Shown: positions 10,333-24,614 of the stretch, piece by piece
Layout: each line of letters starts with the position of its first letter
Numbering within the stretch: position 1 is the stretch's first letter
DNA from: Sinohyriopsis cumingii
Taxonomy: Eukaryota; Mollusca; Bivalvia; Unionida; Unionidae
NCBI GenBank assembly: GCA_028554795.2
Contig: CM068839.1
Coordinates: 87,503,540 to 87,567,539 of the forward strand
DNA length: 64,000 nt
Direction: 5' to 3'
The notes under the pieces: generated by a model
Seen by the model: only the letters and a program-made list of their open reading frames with translations
Database searches by the model: none
What the model was told of the DNA's origin: nothing
Position numbers and translations under genes: made by a program

Positions 10333-11638
10333 TCAAAATGCAATTAAACATTTTATAATTTGATTGGTATTGAATGTTCTAGTTCGAGGTTATCAAAAGC
10401 AAATTACATGAAAGAACTGCACAATTCTGCAGGTGCCACATTTTACTTATATAAACACATGTACCATGGAAAAGGAAAAAAATAGCCAAATAGATTCATA
10501 TATTACCAAAACATAATGCAAATAGACTTTTTTTTTAAATATAAATTATTACAAAAAGTGCACGTGTAAGATTTATAAATTCTTTGATTGATCTTTTTTA
10601 TTCTGGCTGTGTCATACAGCAGTTGGATATTTAAAATCAGTTATAATCCTTATTACTGCAGCATATATACTTGTTAATTATTCTGACCAAGCATTATGCT
10701 ATGAGAATTGCATTGCATAAATGGAAATATATTGTACTGCAAACCCACTTCCTCACATCCGACCCTGTTATCTGTTCAATGAATGTATTCTACAAGTATG
10801 CTCAGTGGCATGAATATGTGTTTTGTCTGAAATGTTTCAAACTTAATGCAAAATAATGGTGAAAGACAAACGTTAATTCAAATAAAGCATCACACACATA
10901 CACACGAATGCAACAAGTGTATACAGACAGGATGTCTTTCTTTGTCATACTATTTACACCGATAAATCAACAATAACTACTTAAAAGTGTTTTATTCAAT
11001 TTTTAAATTCGGAAAAATGTGAGAAATACAATAAAACTCAAGAAATATTTATTTGTTGGTATTCCGCAGCGTGACAAATGGAACGTAACGCTCAGTGTAA
11101 TTTCGACAATTTAGAACAAATGTTCATAACCGACAAAAAGATTTCAAAGAAACTATATATGTAATCTTTACTGGTTCGATCTACAAGTAAATAGCTGCAG
11201 GATTCAGCTAATGGTGTACATTTCAAAAGGGAAATGGGATGAAATTGTCTCGAAGTAATTGTAACCAAAGTGTACTAAAAGATTACATAGCTCGCCTCTT
11301 TGAAGTAATTATAAACAATGTAATAAACGAGTATGTATCTCAACAATTTGATGTAATTGTAACCAGAGTACTAAAGCCGAGTAAATATCTCAACTCGTTG
11401 AAGCAACTGTATAACTGTAACAAGAGTAATAAATGAGTATATATCTCAACTCTCTGAAGTAATTGTAACCAAAGTACAATAAATGATTACATAGCTCATC
11501 TCTTAGAGGTAATTGTAACTAGTCTAATAAACTATTACATATCTCAGCTCTTCCAAGCAATTGTAAACAAAATGTAATAAATAACAGCTTAGATGACCTC
11601 TTCGATGCATTTAATAGTCTTCAGTTTACAATATAAAA
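10333..11638. repeat. Intergenic block: AT-rich segment, beta spacer, minisatellite
   Basis: Same layout as the block at 1738, with a T9 run near 10527. Minisatellite at 11252-11628, ending in tttacaatataaaact, the B-type approach to the LINE fragment. Nothing gene-like. Confidence 0.82.
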
Positions 11639-12228
11639 CTAATTATCATGCAGGTCAAAGGTCTTGGTGAGGTCGATGAACATCATGTAGAGTGGTTGAC
11701 CTTGCTCTGTGTTCTTCTCTTGGAGTTGTCGTATGGAAAATATCCTGTCTGTCGTCGACCTGCCTGCATTAAAGCCGCACTGGGATTCCAGGTGCACACT
11801 GTCCGCCAGCAACTGCAGCCTGTTGAATATAATGCGGGCATACACGTTGCCAACGATGCTCAGAAGCGAGATCAAGCGAGATCCCTCTGTAATTATTACA
11901 GTCACTGAGGTCGCCATTGTTTTTGTAAACGGTATCTCGCGCATGTCCTGGGGATCCGCTCCTTCCTCCCAGCAGAGACAAAGTAGCTCATGCAGTGGCT
12001 GAAGCAATGTTTGTTTCCCACGTTCGATAGCTTCGGGCGGGATGATGTCACTACATGGTGCTTTGTCGTTTGGGAGGGAGTCGATTGCTTTGCTTTGCTC
12101 CTCTAAGGTGGGCACTTTGTCGAACTCATCCATGGTGGGCAGTTTTTATGCTGCTAGGGGCCGCATCGGTGACTGACATTTCTTGGGAGTATAGCTCTAG
12201 GTAGTGTTCCACCCATCTGGCCATCTGT
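11639..12228 (-). pseudogene. LINE RT fragment, type B
   Basis: A 164-residue reading with both compensating indels and the shared deletion junction at 12228/12229. It carries EEQ near its start, as neighbouring A units do, where most B copies have EEL. This suggests a small exchange with an A unit. Confidence 0.86.
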
Positions 12229-13031
12229 CATACTTAATGCAAAATAATGGTGAAAGACAAACGTTAATTCAAATAAAGCATCGCACACATACACACGAAT
12301 GCAACAAGTGTATACAGACATGATGTCTTCCGTCGTCATACTATATACACCGGCTAATCAACAATAACTACTTAAAAGTGTTTAATTCAATTTTTAAATT
12401 CACAAAAAATGTGAGAAATACAATAAAACTCAAGAAATCTTTATTTGTTGGTATTCCGCAGCGTAACAAATGGAACGTAACGCTCAGTGTAATTTCGACA
12501 ATTTAGAACAAATCTTCATATGCGACAAAAAGATTTCAAAGAAACTATATATGTAATCTTTACTGGTTCGATCTACAAGTAAATAACTCCAGGATTCAGT
12601 TTATGGTGTACATTTCAAAAGGGAAATGGGATGAAATTATCTCGAAGTAATTGTAAGCAAAGTGTACTGAAAGATTACATAGCTCTCCTCTTTGAAGTAA
12701 TTATAAACAATGTAATAAACGAGTATGTATCTCAACTATTTGATGTAATTGAAACCAGAGTATTAAAGCCGAGTAAATATCTCAACTCGTTGAAGTAACT
12801 GTATAACTGTAAAAAGAGTAATAAATAAGTATATATCTCAATTCTCTGAAGTAATTGTAACCAAAATACAAGAAATGATTACATAGCTCATCTCTTCAAG
12901 GTAATTGTATCTAGTCTAATAAACTATTACATATCTCAGCTCTTCCAAGCAATTGTTAACAAAATGTAATAAATAACAGCTTAGATGACCTCTTCGATGC
13001 ATTTAATAGTCTTCAGTTTACATAATAAAAA
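12229..13031. repeat. Intergenic block: deletion junction, gamma spacer, minisatellite
   Basis: Gamma spacer with one beta-like base (cgctcagtg instead of cgcccagtg near 12481). Minisatellite 12644-13021 with a private ctctcc in its first monomer (near 12687). No gene. Confidence 0.82.
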
Positions 13032-14104
13032 CTAATTATCATGCAGGTCAATGGTCTTGGTGAGTTCAATGAACATCATGTAGAGTGGTTGACCTTGCTC
13101 TGTGTTCTTCTCTTGGAGTTGTCGTATGGAAAAGATCATGTCTGTCGTCGACCTGCCTGCTTTAAAGCCGCACTGGGATTCCAGGTGCACACGGTCCACC
13201 AGCAACTGCAGCCTGTTGAGTATAATGCGGGAATACACTTTGCCAACGATGCTCCGAAGCGAGATCCCTCTGTAATTATTACAGTTACTGAGGTCGCCAT
13301 TGTTTTTGTAAACGGTATCTCGCGCATATCTTGGAGGACCGCTCCTTTCCTCCCAGCAGAGACAAAGTAGCTCATGCAGCAGCTGAAGCAATGTTGGTTT
13401 CCCACGTTCGATAGCTTTGGGCGGGATGCTGTCACTACATGGTGCTTTGTCGTTTGGGACGGAGTCGATTGCTTTGTTGAGCTCCTCTAAGGTGGGCACT
13501 TTGTCGAGCTCCTCTATGGTGGGCAGTTTTTATGCTGTTAGGGCTGCATCGGTGACTGACATTTCTTGGGAGCATAGCTCTGAGTAGTGTTCCACCCATC
13601 TGGCCATCTGTTGCTCGCAGTCAGTGATCTCCTCTCCCGTCAGAGATTTCTGGCGGACGATCCCTTTCACCATAGGGTCTAGAGCCTTCTTGATATCACA
13701 GTACATACCTTGGATGTTTCCGGATTCGGCACTGCGCTGGAGTCCTTCACATAGTTGTTACCAGTACTCGTTCGCGCACTGTCTAGCGATGTGTTGGGTG
13801 TTGCTTCGAGCGCTTCTGAGATCAGCAAGCATCCGTTCATTAGGGCATTTTTTGTAAGCTTTGAAGGCTTTTCATTTGTCTTCGATTATTGGTTCTATCC
13901 TTGATAGATGTGCGCTGAACTAGTGCCAAACGTGGCCATGGCTGTGCTGTAGATGACACCCTTCATGGCGCTCCACATGACTGTGGCATCGTGATCTGGC
14001 AGGTCTTGGAGTGCCTGGTCCAGGGCTAGTATGAGAATACAAGAGTATATCACAATTATGCTCATGCAGCTCTGAGATTTTTTCAGAGACGTACGAAAAT
14101 TCAA
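13032..14104 (-). pseudogene. LINE ORF2 fragment, type C
   Basis: Standard type C: 155-residue RT piece ending FIELTKTIDLHDN, FKAGRS, cccgtcagag variant, 22-bp deletion near 13923. Confidence 0.86.
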
Positions 14105-15428
14105 TCAAAATCCAATTAAACATTTTATAATTTCATTTGTATTAAATGTTCTAATTCGAGGTTATTAAAAGCTTATTACATGAATAAACTGCACAATTTT
14201 GCAGGTGCCACATTTTACTTAAATAAAAACAGACACCATGAAAAAGGAAAAATCAGCCAGATATATTCATATATTACCAAAACATAATGCAAATAGACTT
14301 TTTTTATATAAATTATTACAAAAAGTGCACATGTAAGATTTATAAATTCTTTGGTTGATCTTTTTTATTCTGGCTGTGTCATACAGGAAATGTTTTTTAA
14401 ACTAAACAGGCATTGGATATTGAAAATCAATTATAATCCTTATTATTGCAGCATATATACTTGTCAATTATTCTGGCCAAGCATTATGCTATAAGAATTG
14501 CATTGCATAAATGGAAATATATTGTACTGCAAACCCACTTCCTCACATCCGACCCTGTTATCTGTTCAATGAATGTATTCTACAAGTATCCTCAATGGCA
14601 TGAATATCGGTTTTCTTTGAAATGTTTCAAACTTAATGCAAAATAACGGTGAAAGACAAACGTTAATTCAAATAAAGAATCACACACATACACACGAATG
14701 CAACAAGTGTATACAGACAGGATGTCTTTCTTTGTCATACTATTTACACCGATAAATCAACAATAACTACTTAAAAGTGTTTTATTCAATTTTTAAATTC
14801 GGAAAAATGTGAGAAATACAATAAAACTCAAGAAATATTTATTTGTTGGTATTCCGCAGCGTGACAAATGGAACGTAACGCTCAGTGTAATTTCGACAAT
14901 TTAGAACAAATGTTCATAACCGACAAAAAGATTTCAAAGAAACTATATATGTAATCTTTACTGGTTCGATCTACAAGTAAATAGCTGCAGGATTCAGCTA
15001 ATGGTGTACATTTCAAAAGGGAAATGGGATGAAATTTTCTCGAAGTAATTGTAACCAAAGTGTACTAAAAGATTACATAGCTCGCCTCTTTGAAGTAATT
15101 ATAAAAAATGTAAAAACCGAGTATGTATCTCAACAATTTGATGTAATTTTAACCAGAGTACTAAAGCCGAGTAAATATCTCAACTCGTTAAAGCAACTGT
15201 ATAACTGTAACAAGAGTAATAAATGAGTATATATCTCAACTCTCTGAAGTAATTGTAACCAAAGTACAATAAATGATTACATAGCTCATCTCTTAGAGGT
15301 AATTGTAACTAGTCTAATAAACTATTACATATCTCAGCTCTTCCAAGCAATTGTAAACAAAATGTAATAAATAACAGCTTAGATGACCTCTTCGATGCAT
15401 TTAATAGTCTTCAGTTTACATAATAAAA
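14105..15428. repeat. Intergenic block: AT-rich segment, beta-prime spacer, minisatellite
   Basis: H1-type block with cagacacc near 14230 and leader aaagaatc. Minisatellite 15042-15418, with a private gaaattttctcg at its start. Beta-prime signature present. Confidence 0.82.
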
Positions 15429-16526
15429 CTAATTATCATGCAGGTCAAAGGTCTTGGTGAGGTCGATGAACATCATGTAGAGTGGTTGACCTTGCTCTGT
15501 GTTCTTCTCTTGGAGTTGTCGTATGGAAAAGATCCTGTCTGTCGTCGACCTGCCTGCATTAAAGCCGCACTGGGATTCCAGGTGCACAATGTCCGCCAGC
15601 AACTGCAGCCTGTTGAATATAATGCGGGCATACACTTTGCCAACGATGCTCAGAAGCGAGATCCCTCTGTAGTTATTACAGTCACTGAGGTCGCCATTGT
15701 TTTTGTAAACGGTATCTCGCGCATATCTTGGGGGACCGCTCCTTTCCTTCCAGCAGAGACAAAGTAGCTCATGCAGCGGCTGAAGCAATGTTGGTTTCCC
15801 ACGTTCTATAGCTTTGGGCGGGATGCTGTCACTACCTGGTGCTTTGTCGTTTGGGTGGGAGTCGATTGCTTTGCTTTGCTCCTCTAAGGTGGGCACTTTG
15901 TCGAGCTCATCCATGGTGGGCAGTTTTTATGCTGCTAGGGGCCGCATCGGTGACTAGCATATCCTGGGAGTATAGCTCTGAGTAGTGTTCCACCCATCTG
16001 GCCATCTGTTGCTCACAGTCAGTGATCTCCTCTCCCCTCAGAGATTTCCGGGGAACGGCCCCTTTCACCGTAGGGCCTAGAGCCTTCTTGATACCACAGT
16101 ACATACCTTGGATGTTTCCGGACTCGGCAGTGTGCTGGAGTCCTTCACATAGTTGTTACCAGTACTCGTTCGCGCACTGTCTAGCGATTGTGTTGGGTGT
16201 TGCTTCGAGCACTTCTGAGATCAGCAAGCGTCCGTCCATTAAGGCATTTTTTTGTAACGTTTGAAGGCTTTTCGTTTGTCTTCGATTATTGGTTCCATCC
16301 TTGATAGATGTGCGTTGAACCAGTCCTGCCTGGGCCGTTCCTTTTTGCCAAACATGGCCATGGCTGTGCTGTAGATTGCACCCTTCATGGCGTTCCACAT
16401 GGCTGTGGCATCGTGGTCTGGCAGGTCCTGGAGTGTCTGGTCCAGGGCTAGTATGACAATACAAGAGTATATCACAATTCTACTAGTGCAGCTCTGAGAT
16501 TGTTTCAGAGACGTACGACCATTCAA
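15429..16526 (-). pseudogene. LINE ORF2 fragment, type A
   Basis: RT piece with FIDLTKTFD, LADIVHLES, FNAGRSTTDRIF and the EEQ start. Linker lesions as in the other A copies. Confidence 0.87.
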
Positions 16527-17831
16527 TCAAAATGCAATTAAACATTTTATAATTTGATTGGTATTGAATGTTCTAGTTCGAGGTTATCAAAAGCAAATTA
16601 CATGAAAGAACTGCACAATTCTGCAGGTGCCACATTTTACTTATATAAACACATGTACCATGGAAAAGGAAAAAAATAGCCAAATAGATTCATATATTAC
16701 CAAAACATAATGCAAATAGACTTTTTTTTAAATATAAATTATTACAAAAAGTGCACGTGTAAGATTTATAAATTCTTTGATTGATCTTTTTTATTCTGGC
16801 TGTGTCATACAGCAGTTGGATATTTAAAATCAGTTATAATCCTTATTACTGCAGCATATATACTTGTTAATTATTCTGACCAAGCATTATGCTATGAGAA
16901 TTGCATTGCATAAATGGAAATATATTGTACTGCAAACCCACTTCCTCACATCCGACCCTGTTATCTGTTCAATGAATGTATTCTACAAGTATGCTCAGTG
17001 GCATGAATATGTGTTTTCTCTGAAATGTTTCAAACTTAATGCAAAATAATGGTGAAAGACAAACGTTAATTCAAATAAAGCATCACACACATACACACGA
17101 ATGCAACAAGTGTATACAGACAGGATGTCTTTCTTTGTCATACTATTTACACCGATAAATCAACAATAACTACTTAAAAGTGTTTAATTCAATTTTTAAA
17201 TTCGGAAAAATGTGAGAAATACAATAAAACTCAAGAAATATTTATTTGTTGGTATTCCGCAGCGTGACAAATGGAACGTAACGCTCAGTGTAATTTCGAC
17301 AATTTAGAACAAATGTTCATAACCGACAAAAAGATTTCAAAGAAACTATATATGTAATCTTTACTGGTTCGATCTACAAGTAAATAGCTGCAGGATTCAG
17401 CTAATGGTGTACATTTCAAAAGGGAAATGGGATGAAATTGTCTCGAAGTAATTGTAACCAAAGTGTACTAAAAGATTACATAGCTCGCCTCTTTGAAGTA
17501 ATTATAAACAATGTAATAAACGAGTATGTATCTCAACAATTTGATGTAATTGTAACCAGAGTACTAAAGCCGAGTAAATATCTCAACTCGTTGAAGCAAC
17601 TGTATAACTGTAACAAGAGTAATAAATGAGTATATATCTCAACTCTCTGAAGTAATTGTAACCAAAGTACAATAAATGATTACATAGCTCATCTCTTAGA
17701 GGTAATTGTAACTAGTCTAATAAACTATTACATATCTCAGCTCTTCCAAGCAATTGTAAACAAAATGTAATAAATAACAGCTTAGATGACCTCTTCGATG
17801 CATTTAATAGTCTTCAGTTTACAATATAAAA
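16527..17831. repeat. Intergenic block: AT-rich segment, beta spacer, minisatellite
   Basis: The T run near 16722 is one base shorter than in the first A unit. The leader ends gtgtttaattcaa (gamma-like) ahead of an otherwise beta spacer. Minisatellite 17445-17821. Confidence 0.82.
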
Positions 17832-18421
17832 CTAATTATCATGCAGGTCAAAGGTCTTGGTGAGGTCGATGAACATCATGTAGAGTGGTTGACCTTGCTC
17901 TGTGTTCTTCTCTTGGAGTTGTCGTATGGAAAATATCCTGTCTGTCGTCGACCTGCCTGCATTAAAGCCGCACTGGGATTCCAGGTGCACACTGTCCGCC
18001 AGCAACTGCAGCCTGTTGAATATAATGGGGGCATACACGTTGCCAACGATGCTCAGAAGCGAGATCAAGCGAGATCCCTCTGTAATTATTACAGTCACTG
18101 AGGTCGCCATTGTTTTTGTAAACGGTATCTCGCGCATGTCCTGGGGATCCGCTCCTTCCTCCCAGCAGAGACAAAGTAGCTCATGCAGTGGCTGAAGGAA
18201 TGTTTGTTTCCCACGTTCGATAGCTTCGGGCGGGATGATGTCACTACATGGTGCTTTGTCGTTTGGGAGGGAGTCGATTGCTTTGCTGAGCTCCTCTAAG
18301 GTGGGCACTTTGTCGAACTCATCCATGGTGGGCAGTTTTTATGCTGCTAGGGGCCGCATCGGTGACTGACATTTCTTGGGAGTATAGCTCTAGGTAGTGT
18401 TCCACCCATCTGGCCATCTGT
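17832..18421 (-). pseudogene. LINE RT fragment, type B
   Basis: A 164-residue reading with private changes YAPIIF (an Arg lost near the conserved VYARI) and QTFLQ. Both compensating indels are kept, and the deletion junction is at 18421/18422. Confidence 0.86.
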
Positions 18422-19224
18422 CATACTTAATGCAAAATAATGGTGAAAGACAAACGTTAATTCAAATAAAGCATCGCACACATACACACGAATGCAACAA
18501 GTGTATACAGACATGATGTCTTCCGTCGTCATACTATATACACCGGCTAATCAACAATAACTACTTAAAAGTGTTTAATTCAATTTTTAAATTCACAAAA
18601 AATGTGAGAAATACAATAAAACTCAAGAAATCTTTATTTGTTGGTATTCCGCAGCGTAACAAATGGAACGTAACGCCCAGTGTAATTTCGACAATTTAGA
18701 ACAAATCTTCATATGCGACAAAAAGATTTCAAAGAAACTATATATGTAATCTTTACTGGTTCGATCTACAAGTAAATAACTCCAGGATTCAGTTTATGGT
18801 GTACATTTCAAAAGGGAAATGGGATGAAATTATCTCGAAGTAATTGTAAGCAAAGTGTACTGAAAGATTACATAGCTCGCCTCTTTGAAGTAATTATAAA
18901 CAATGTAATAAACGAGTATGTATCTCAACTATTTGATGTAATTGAAACCAGAGTATTAAAGCCGAGTAAATATCTCAACTCGTTGAAGTAACTGTATAAC
19001 TGTAAAAAGAGTAATAAATAAGTATATATCTCAATTCTCTGAAGTAATTGTAACCAAAATACAAGAAATGATTACATAGCTCATCTCTTCAAGGTAATTG
19101 TATCTAGTCTAATAAACTATTACATATCTCAGCTCTTCCAAGCAATTGTTAACAAAATGTAATAAATAACAGCTTAGATGACCTCTTCGATGCATTTAAT
19201 AGTCTTCAGTTTACATAATAAAAA
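18422..19224. repeat. Intergenic block: deletion junction, gamma spacer, minisatellite
   Basis: Gamma spacer, minisatellite 18837-19214. It shares gtactgaaagatt with the blocks at 12229 and 24615, a local marker of this part of the array. Confidence 0.82.
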
Positions 19225-20297
19225 CTAATTATCATGCAGGTCAATGGTCTTGGTGAGTTCAATGAACATCATGTAGAGTGGTTGACCTTGCTCTGTGTTC
19301 TTCTCTTGGAGTTGTCGTATGGAAAAGATCATGTCTGTCGTCGACCTGCCTGCTTTAAAGCCGCACTGGGATTCCAGGTGCACACGGTCCACCAGCAACT
19401 GCAGCCTGTTGAGTATAATGCGGGAATACACTTTGCCAACGATGCTCCGAAGCGAGATCCCTCTGTAATTATTACAGTTACTGAGGTCGCCATTGTTTTT
19501 GTAAACGGTATCTCGCGCATATCTTGGAGGACCGCTCCTTTCCTCCCAGCAGAGACAAAGTAGCTCATGCAGCAGCTGAAGCAATGTTGGTTTCCCACGT
19601 TCGATAGCTTTGGGCGGGATGCTGTCACTACATGGTGCTTTGTCGTTTGGGACGGAGTCGATTGCTTTGTTGAGCTCCTCTAAGGTGGGCACTTTGTGGA
19701 GCTCCTCTATGGTGGGCAGTTTTTATGCTGTTAGGGCTGCATCGGTGACTGACATTTCTTGGGAGCATAGCTCTGAGTAGTGTTCCACCCATCTGGCCAT
19801 CTGTTGCTCGCAGTCAGTGATCTCCTCTCCCGTCAGAGATTTCTGGCGGACGATCCCTTTCACCATAGGGTCTAGAGCCTTCTTGATATCACAGTACATA
19901 CCTTGGATGTTTCCGGATTCGGCACTGCGCTGGAGTCCTTCACATAGTTGTTACCAGTACTCGTTCGCGCACTGTCTAGCGATGTGTTGGGTGTTGCTTC
20001 GAGCGCTTCTGAGATCAGCAAGCATCCGTTCATTAGGGCATTTTTTGTAAGCTTTGAAGGCTTTTCATTTGTCTTCGATTATTGGTTCTATCCTTGATAG
20101 ATGTGCGCTGAACTAGTGCCAAACGTGGCCATGGCTGTGCTGTAGATGACACCCTTCATGGCGCTCCACATGACTGTGGCATCGTGATCTGGCAGGTCTT
20201 GGAGTGCCTGGTCCAGGGCTAGTATGAGAATACAAGAGTATATCACAATTATGCTCATGCAGCTCTGAGATTTTTTCAGAGACGTACGAAAATTCAA
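19225..20297 (-). pseudogene. LINE ORF2 fragment, type C
   Basis: Type C with cccgtcagag and FKAGRS. It has gtggagctc just upstream of the RT piece, where the 13041 copy has gtcgagctc. That site alternates among C copies. Confidence 0.86.
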
Positions 20298-21621
20298 TCA
20301 AAATCCAATTAAACATTTTATAATTTCATTTGTATTAAATGTTCTAATTCGAGGTTATTAAAAGCTTATTACATGAATAAACTGCACAATTTTGCAGGTG
20401 CCACATTTTACTTAAATAAAAACAGACACCATGAAAAAGGAAAAATCAGCCAGATATATTCATATATTACCAAAACATAATGCAAATAGACTTTTTTTAT
20501 ATAAATTATTACAAAAAGTGCACATGTAAGATTTATAAATTCTTTGGTTGATCTTTTTTATTCTGGCTGTGTCATACAGGAAATGTTTTTTAAACTAAAC
20601 AGGCATTGGATATTGAAAATCAATTATAATCCTTATTATTGCAGCATATATACTTGTCAATTTTTCTGGCCAAGCATTATCCTATAAGAATTGCATTGCA
20701 TAAATGGAAATATATTGTACTGCAAACCCACTTCCTCACATCCGACCCTGTTATCTGTTCAATGAATGTATTCTACAAGTATCCTCAATGGCATGAATAT
20801 CGGTTTTCTTTGAAATGTTTCAAACTTAATGCAAAATAACGGTGAAAGACAAACGTTAATTCAAATAAAGAATCACACACATACACACGAATGCAACAAG
20901 TGTATACAGACAGGATGTCTTTCTTTGTCATACTATTTACACCGATAAATCAACAATAACTACTTAAAAGTGTTTTATTCAATTTTTAAATTCGGAAAAA
21001 TGTGAGAAATACAATAAAACTCAAGAAATATTTATTTGTTGGTATTCCGCAGCGTGACAAATGGAACGTAACGCTCAGTGTAATTTCGACAATTTAGAAC
21101 AAATGTTCATAACCGACAAAAAGATTTCAAAGAAACTATATATGTAATCTTTACTGGTTCGATCTACAAGTAAATAGCTGCAGGATTCGGCTAATGGTGT
21201 ACATTTCAAAAGGGAAATGGGATGAAATTGTCTCGAAGTAATTGTAACCAAAGTGTACTAAAAGATTACATAGCTCGCCTCTTTGAAGTAATTATAAAAA
21301 ATGTAAAAACCGAGTATGTATCTCAACAATTTGATGTAATTTTAACCAGAGTACTAAAGCCGAGTAAATATCTCAACTCGTTAAAGCAACTGTATAACTG
21401 TAACAAGAGTAATAAATGAGTATATATCTCAACTCTCTGAAGTAATTGTAACCAAAGTACAATAAATGATTACATAGCTCATCTCTTAGAGGTAATTGTA
21501 ACTAGTCTAATAAACTATTACATATCTCAGCTCTTCCAAGCAATTGTAAACAAAATGTAATAAATAACAGCTTAGATGACCTCTTCGATGCATTTAATAG
21601 TCTTCAGTTTACATAATAAAA
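20298..21621. repeat. Intergenic block: AT-rich segment, beta-prime spacer, minisatellite
   Basis: H1-type block. Private changes sit just before the conserved block (tttttctgg and tatccta near 20660-20685). Minisatellite 21235-21611 with the beta-prime signature. Confidence 0.82.
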
Positions 21622-22719
21622 CTAATTATCATGCAGGTCAAAGGTCTTGGTGAGGTCGATGAACATCATGTAGAGTGGTTGACCTTGCTCTGTGTTCTTC
21701 TCTTGGAGTTGTCGTATGGAAAAGATCATGTCTGTCGTCGACCTGCCTGCATTAAAGCCGCACTGGGATTCCAGGTGCACAATGTCCGCCAGCAACTGCA
21801 GCCTGTTGAATATAATGCGGGCATACACTTTGCCAACGATGCTCAGAAGCGAGATCCCTCTGTAGTTATTACAGTCACTGAGGTCGCCATTGTTTTTGTA
21901 AACGGTATCTCGCGCATATCTTGGGGGACCGCTCCTTTCCTTCCAGCAGAGACAAAGTAGCTCATGCAGCGGCTGAAGCAATGTTGGTTTCCCACGTTCT
22001 ATAGCTTTGGGCGGGATGCTGTCACTACCTGGTGCTTTGTCGTTTGGGTGGGAGTCGATTGCTTTGCTGAGCTCCTCTAAGGTGGGCACTTTGTCGAGCT
22101 CATCCATGGTGGGCAGTTTTTATGCTGCTAGGGGCCGCATCGGTGACTAGCATATCCTGGGAGTATAGCTCTGAGTAGTGTTCCACCCATCTGGCCATCT
22201 GTTGCTCACAGTCAGTGATCTCCTCTCCCCTCAGAGATTTCCGGGGAACGGCCCCTTTCACCGTAGGGCCTAGAGCCTTCTTGATACCACAGTACATACC
22301 TTGGATGTTTCCGGACTCGGCAGTGTGCTGGAGTCCTTCACATAGTTGTTACCAGTACTCGTTCGCGCACTGTCTAGCGATTGTGTTGGGTGTTGCTTCG
22401 AGCACTTCTGAGATCAGCAAGCGTCCGTCCATTAAGGCATTTTTTTGTAACGTTTGAAGGCTTTTCGTTTGTCTTCGATTATTGGTTCCATCCTTGATAG
22501 ATGTGCGTTGAACCAGTCCTGCCTGGGCCGTTCCTTTTTGCCAAACATGGCCATGGCTGTGCTGTAGATTGCACCCTTCATGGCGTTCCACATGGCTGTG
22601 GCATCGTGGTCTGGCAGGTCCTGGAGTGTCTGGTCCAGGGCTAGTATGACAATACAAGAGTATATCACAATTCTACTAGTGCAGCTCTGAGATTGTTTCA
22701 GAGACGTACGACCATTCAA
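21622..22719 (-). pseudogene. LINE ORF2 fragment, type A
   Basis: RT piece with FIDLTKTFD and TTDMIF, and the EEL start instead of EEQ. Linker lesions unchanged. Confidence 0.87.
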
Positions 22720-24024
22720 TCAAAATGCAATTAAACATTTTATAATTTGATTGGTATTGAATGTTCTAGTTCGAGGTTATCAAAAGCAAATTACATGAAA
22801 GAACTGCACAATTCTGCAGGTGCCACATTTTACTTATATAAACACATGTACCATGGAAAAGGAAAAAAATAGCCAAATAGATTCATATATTACCAAAACA
22901 TAATGCAAATAGACTTTTTTTTAAATATAAATTATTACAAAAAGTGCACGTGTAAGATTTATAAATTCTTTGATTGATCTTTTTTATTCTGGCTGTGTCA
23001 TACAGCAGTTGGATATTTAAAATCAGTTATAATCCTTATTACTGCAGCATATATACTTGTTAATTATTCTGACCAAGCATTATGCTATGAGAATTGCATT
23101 GCATAAATGGAAATATATTGTACTGCAAACCCACTTCCTCACATCCGACCCTGTTATCTGTTCAATGAATGTATTCTACAAGTATGCTCAGTGGCATGAA
23201 TATGTGTTTTCTCTGAAATGTTTCAAACTTAATGCAAAATAATGGTGAAAGACAAACGTTAATTCAAATAAAGCATCACACACATACACACGAATGCAAC
23301 AAGTGTATACAGACAGGATGTCTTTCTTTGTCATACTATTTACACCGATAAATCAACAATAACTACTTAAAAGTGTTTTATTCAATTTTTAAATTCGGAA
23401 AAATGTGAGAAATACAATAAAACTCAAGAAATATTTATTTGTTGGTATTCCGCAGCGTGACAAATGGAACGTAACGCTCAGTGTAATTTCGACAATTTAG
23501 AACAAATGTTCATAACCGACAAAAAGATTTCAAAGAAACTATATATGTAATCTTTACTGGTTCGATCTACAAGTAAATAGCTGCAGGATTCAGCTAATGG
23601 TGCACATTTCAAAAGGGAAATGGGATGAAATTGTCTCGAAGTAATTGTAACCAAAGTGTACTAAAAGATTACATAGCTCGCCTCTTTGAAGTAATTATAA
23701 ACAATGTAATAAACGAGTATGTATCTCAACAATTTGATGTAATTGTAACCAGAGTACTAAAGCCGAGTAAATATCTCAACTCGTTGAAGCAACTGTATAA
23801 CTGTAACAAGAGTAATAAATGAGTATATATCTAAACTCTCTGAAGTAATTGTAACCAAAGTACAATAAATGATTACATAGCTCATCTCTTAGAGGTAATT
23901 GTAACTAGTCTAATAAACTATTACATATCTCAGCTCTTCCAAGCAATTGTAAACAAAATGTAATAAATAACAGCTTAGATGACCTCTTCGATGCATTTAA
24001 TAGTCTTCAGTTTACAATATAAAA
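22720..24024. repeat. Intergenic block: AT-rich segment, beta spacer, minisatellite
   Basis: Standard beta block. Minisatellite 23638-24014 with a private atctaaactc in the fifth-monomer region (near 23832). Confidence 0.82.
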
Positions 24025-24614
24025 CTAATTATCATGCAGGTCAAAGGTCTTGGTGAGGTCGATGAACATCATGTAGAGTGGTTGACCTTGCTCTGTGTTC
24101 TTCTCTTGGAGTTGTCGTATGGAAAATATCCTGTCTGTCGTCGACCTGCCTGCATTAAAGCCGCACTGGGATTCCAGGTGCACACTGTCCGCCAGCAACT
24201 GCAGCCTGTTGAATATAATGCGGGCATACACGTTGACAACGATGCTCAGAAGCGAGATCAAGCGAGATCCCTCTGTAATTATTACAGTCACTGAGGTCGC
24301 CATTGTTTTTGTAAACGGTATCTCGCGCATGTCCTGGGAATCCGCTCCTTCCTCCCAGCAGAGACAAAGTAGCTCATGCAGTCACTGAAGCAATGTTTGT
24401 TTCCCACGTTCGATAGCTTCGGGCGGGATGATGTCACTACATGGTGCTTTGTCGTTTGGGAGGGAGTCGATTGCTTTGCTGAGCTCCTCTAAGGTGGGCA
24501 CTTTGTCGAACTCATCCATGGTGGGCAGTTTTTATGCTGCTAGGGGCCGCATCGGTGACTGACATTTCTTGGGAGTATAGCTCTAGGTAGTGTTCCACCC
24601 ATCTGGCCATCTGT
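24025..24614 (-). pseudogene. LINE RT fragment, type B, with a private stop
   Basis: The usual 164-residue reading is interrupted: gcagtcactg near 24379-24388 creates an in-frame TGA on the minus strand, leaving 101 residues after it. Further private changes read VVNVYARI and FPGHARD. It is the most degraded B copy in the window. Confidence 0.86.

Larger units (their letters stand above)
9244..15437. repeat. HOR copy 2: A-B-C (6194 bp)
   Basis: Regular order with anchors 9244, 11648 and 13041. It belongs to haplotype H1: the A unit is preceded by the beta-prime spacer, and the C unit carries the short motif cagacacc in its AT-rich segment. Confidence 0.93.
15438..21630. repeat. HOR copy 3: A-B-C (6193 bp)
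   Basis: Regular order with anchors 15438, 17841 and 19234. Haplotype H1, closest to copy 2: both have the type-I C unit with cagacacc, followed by beta-prime. Confidence 0.93.
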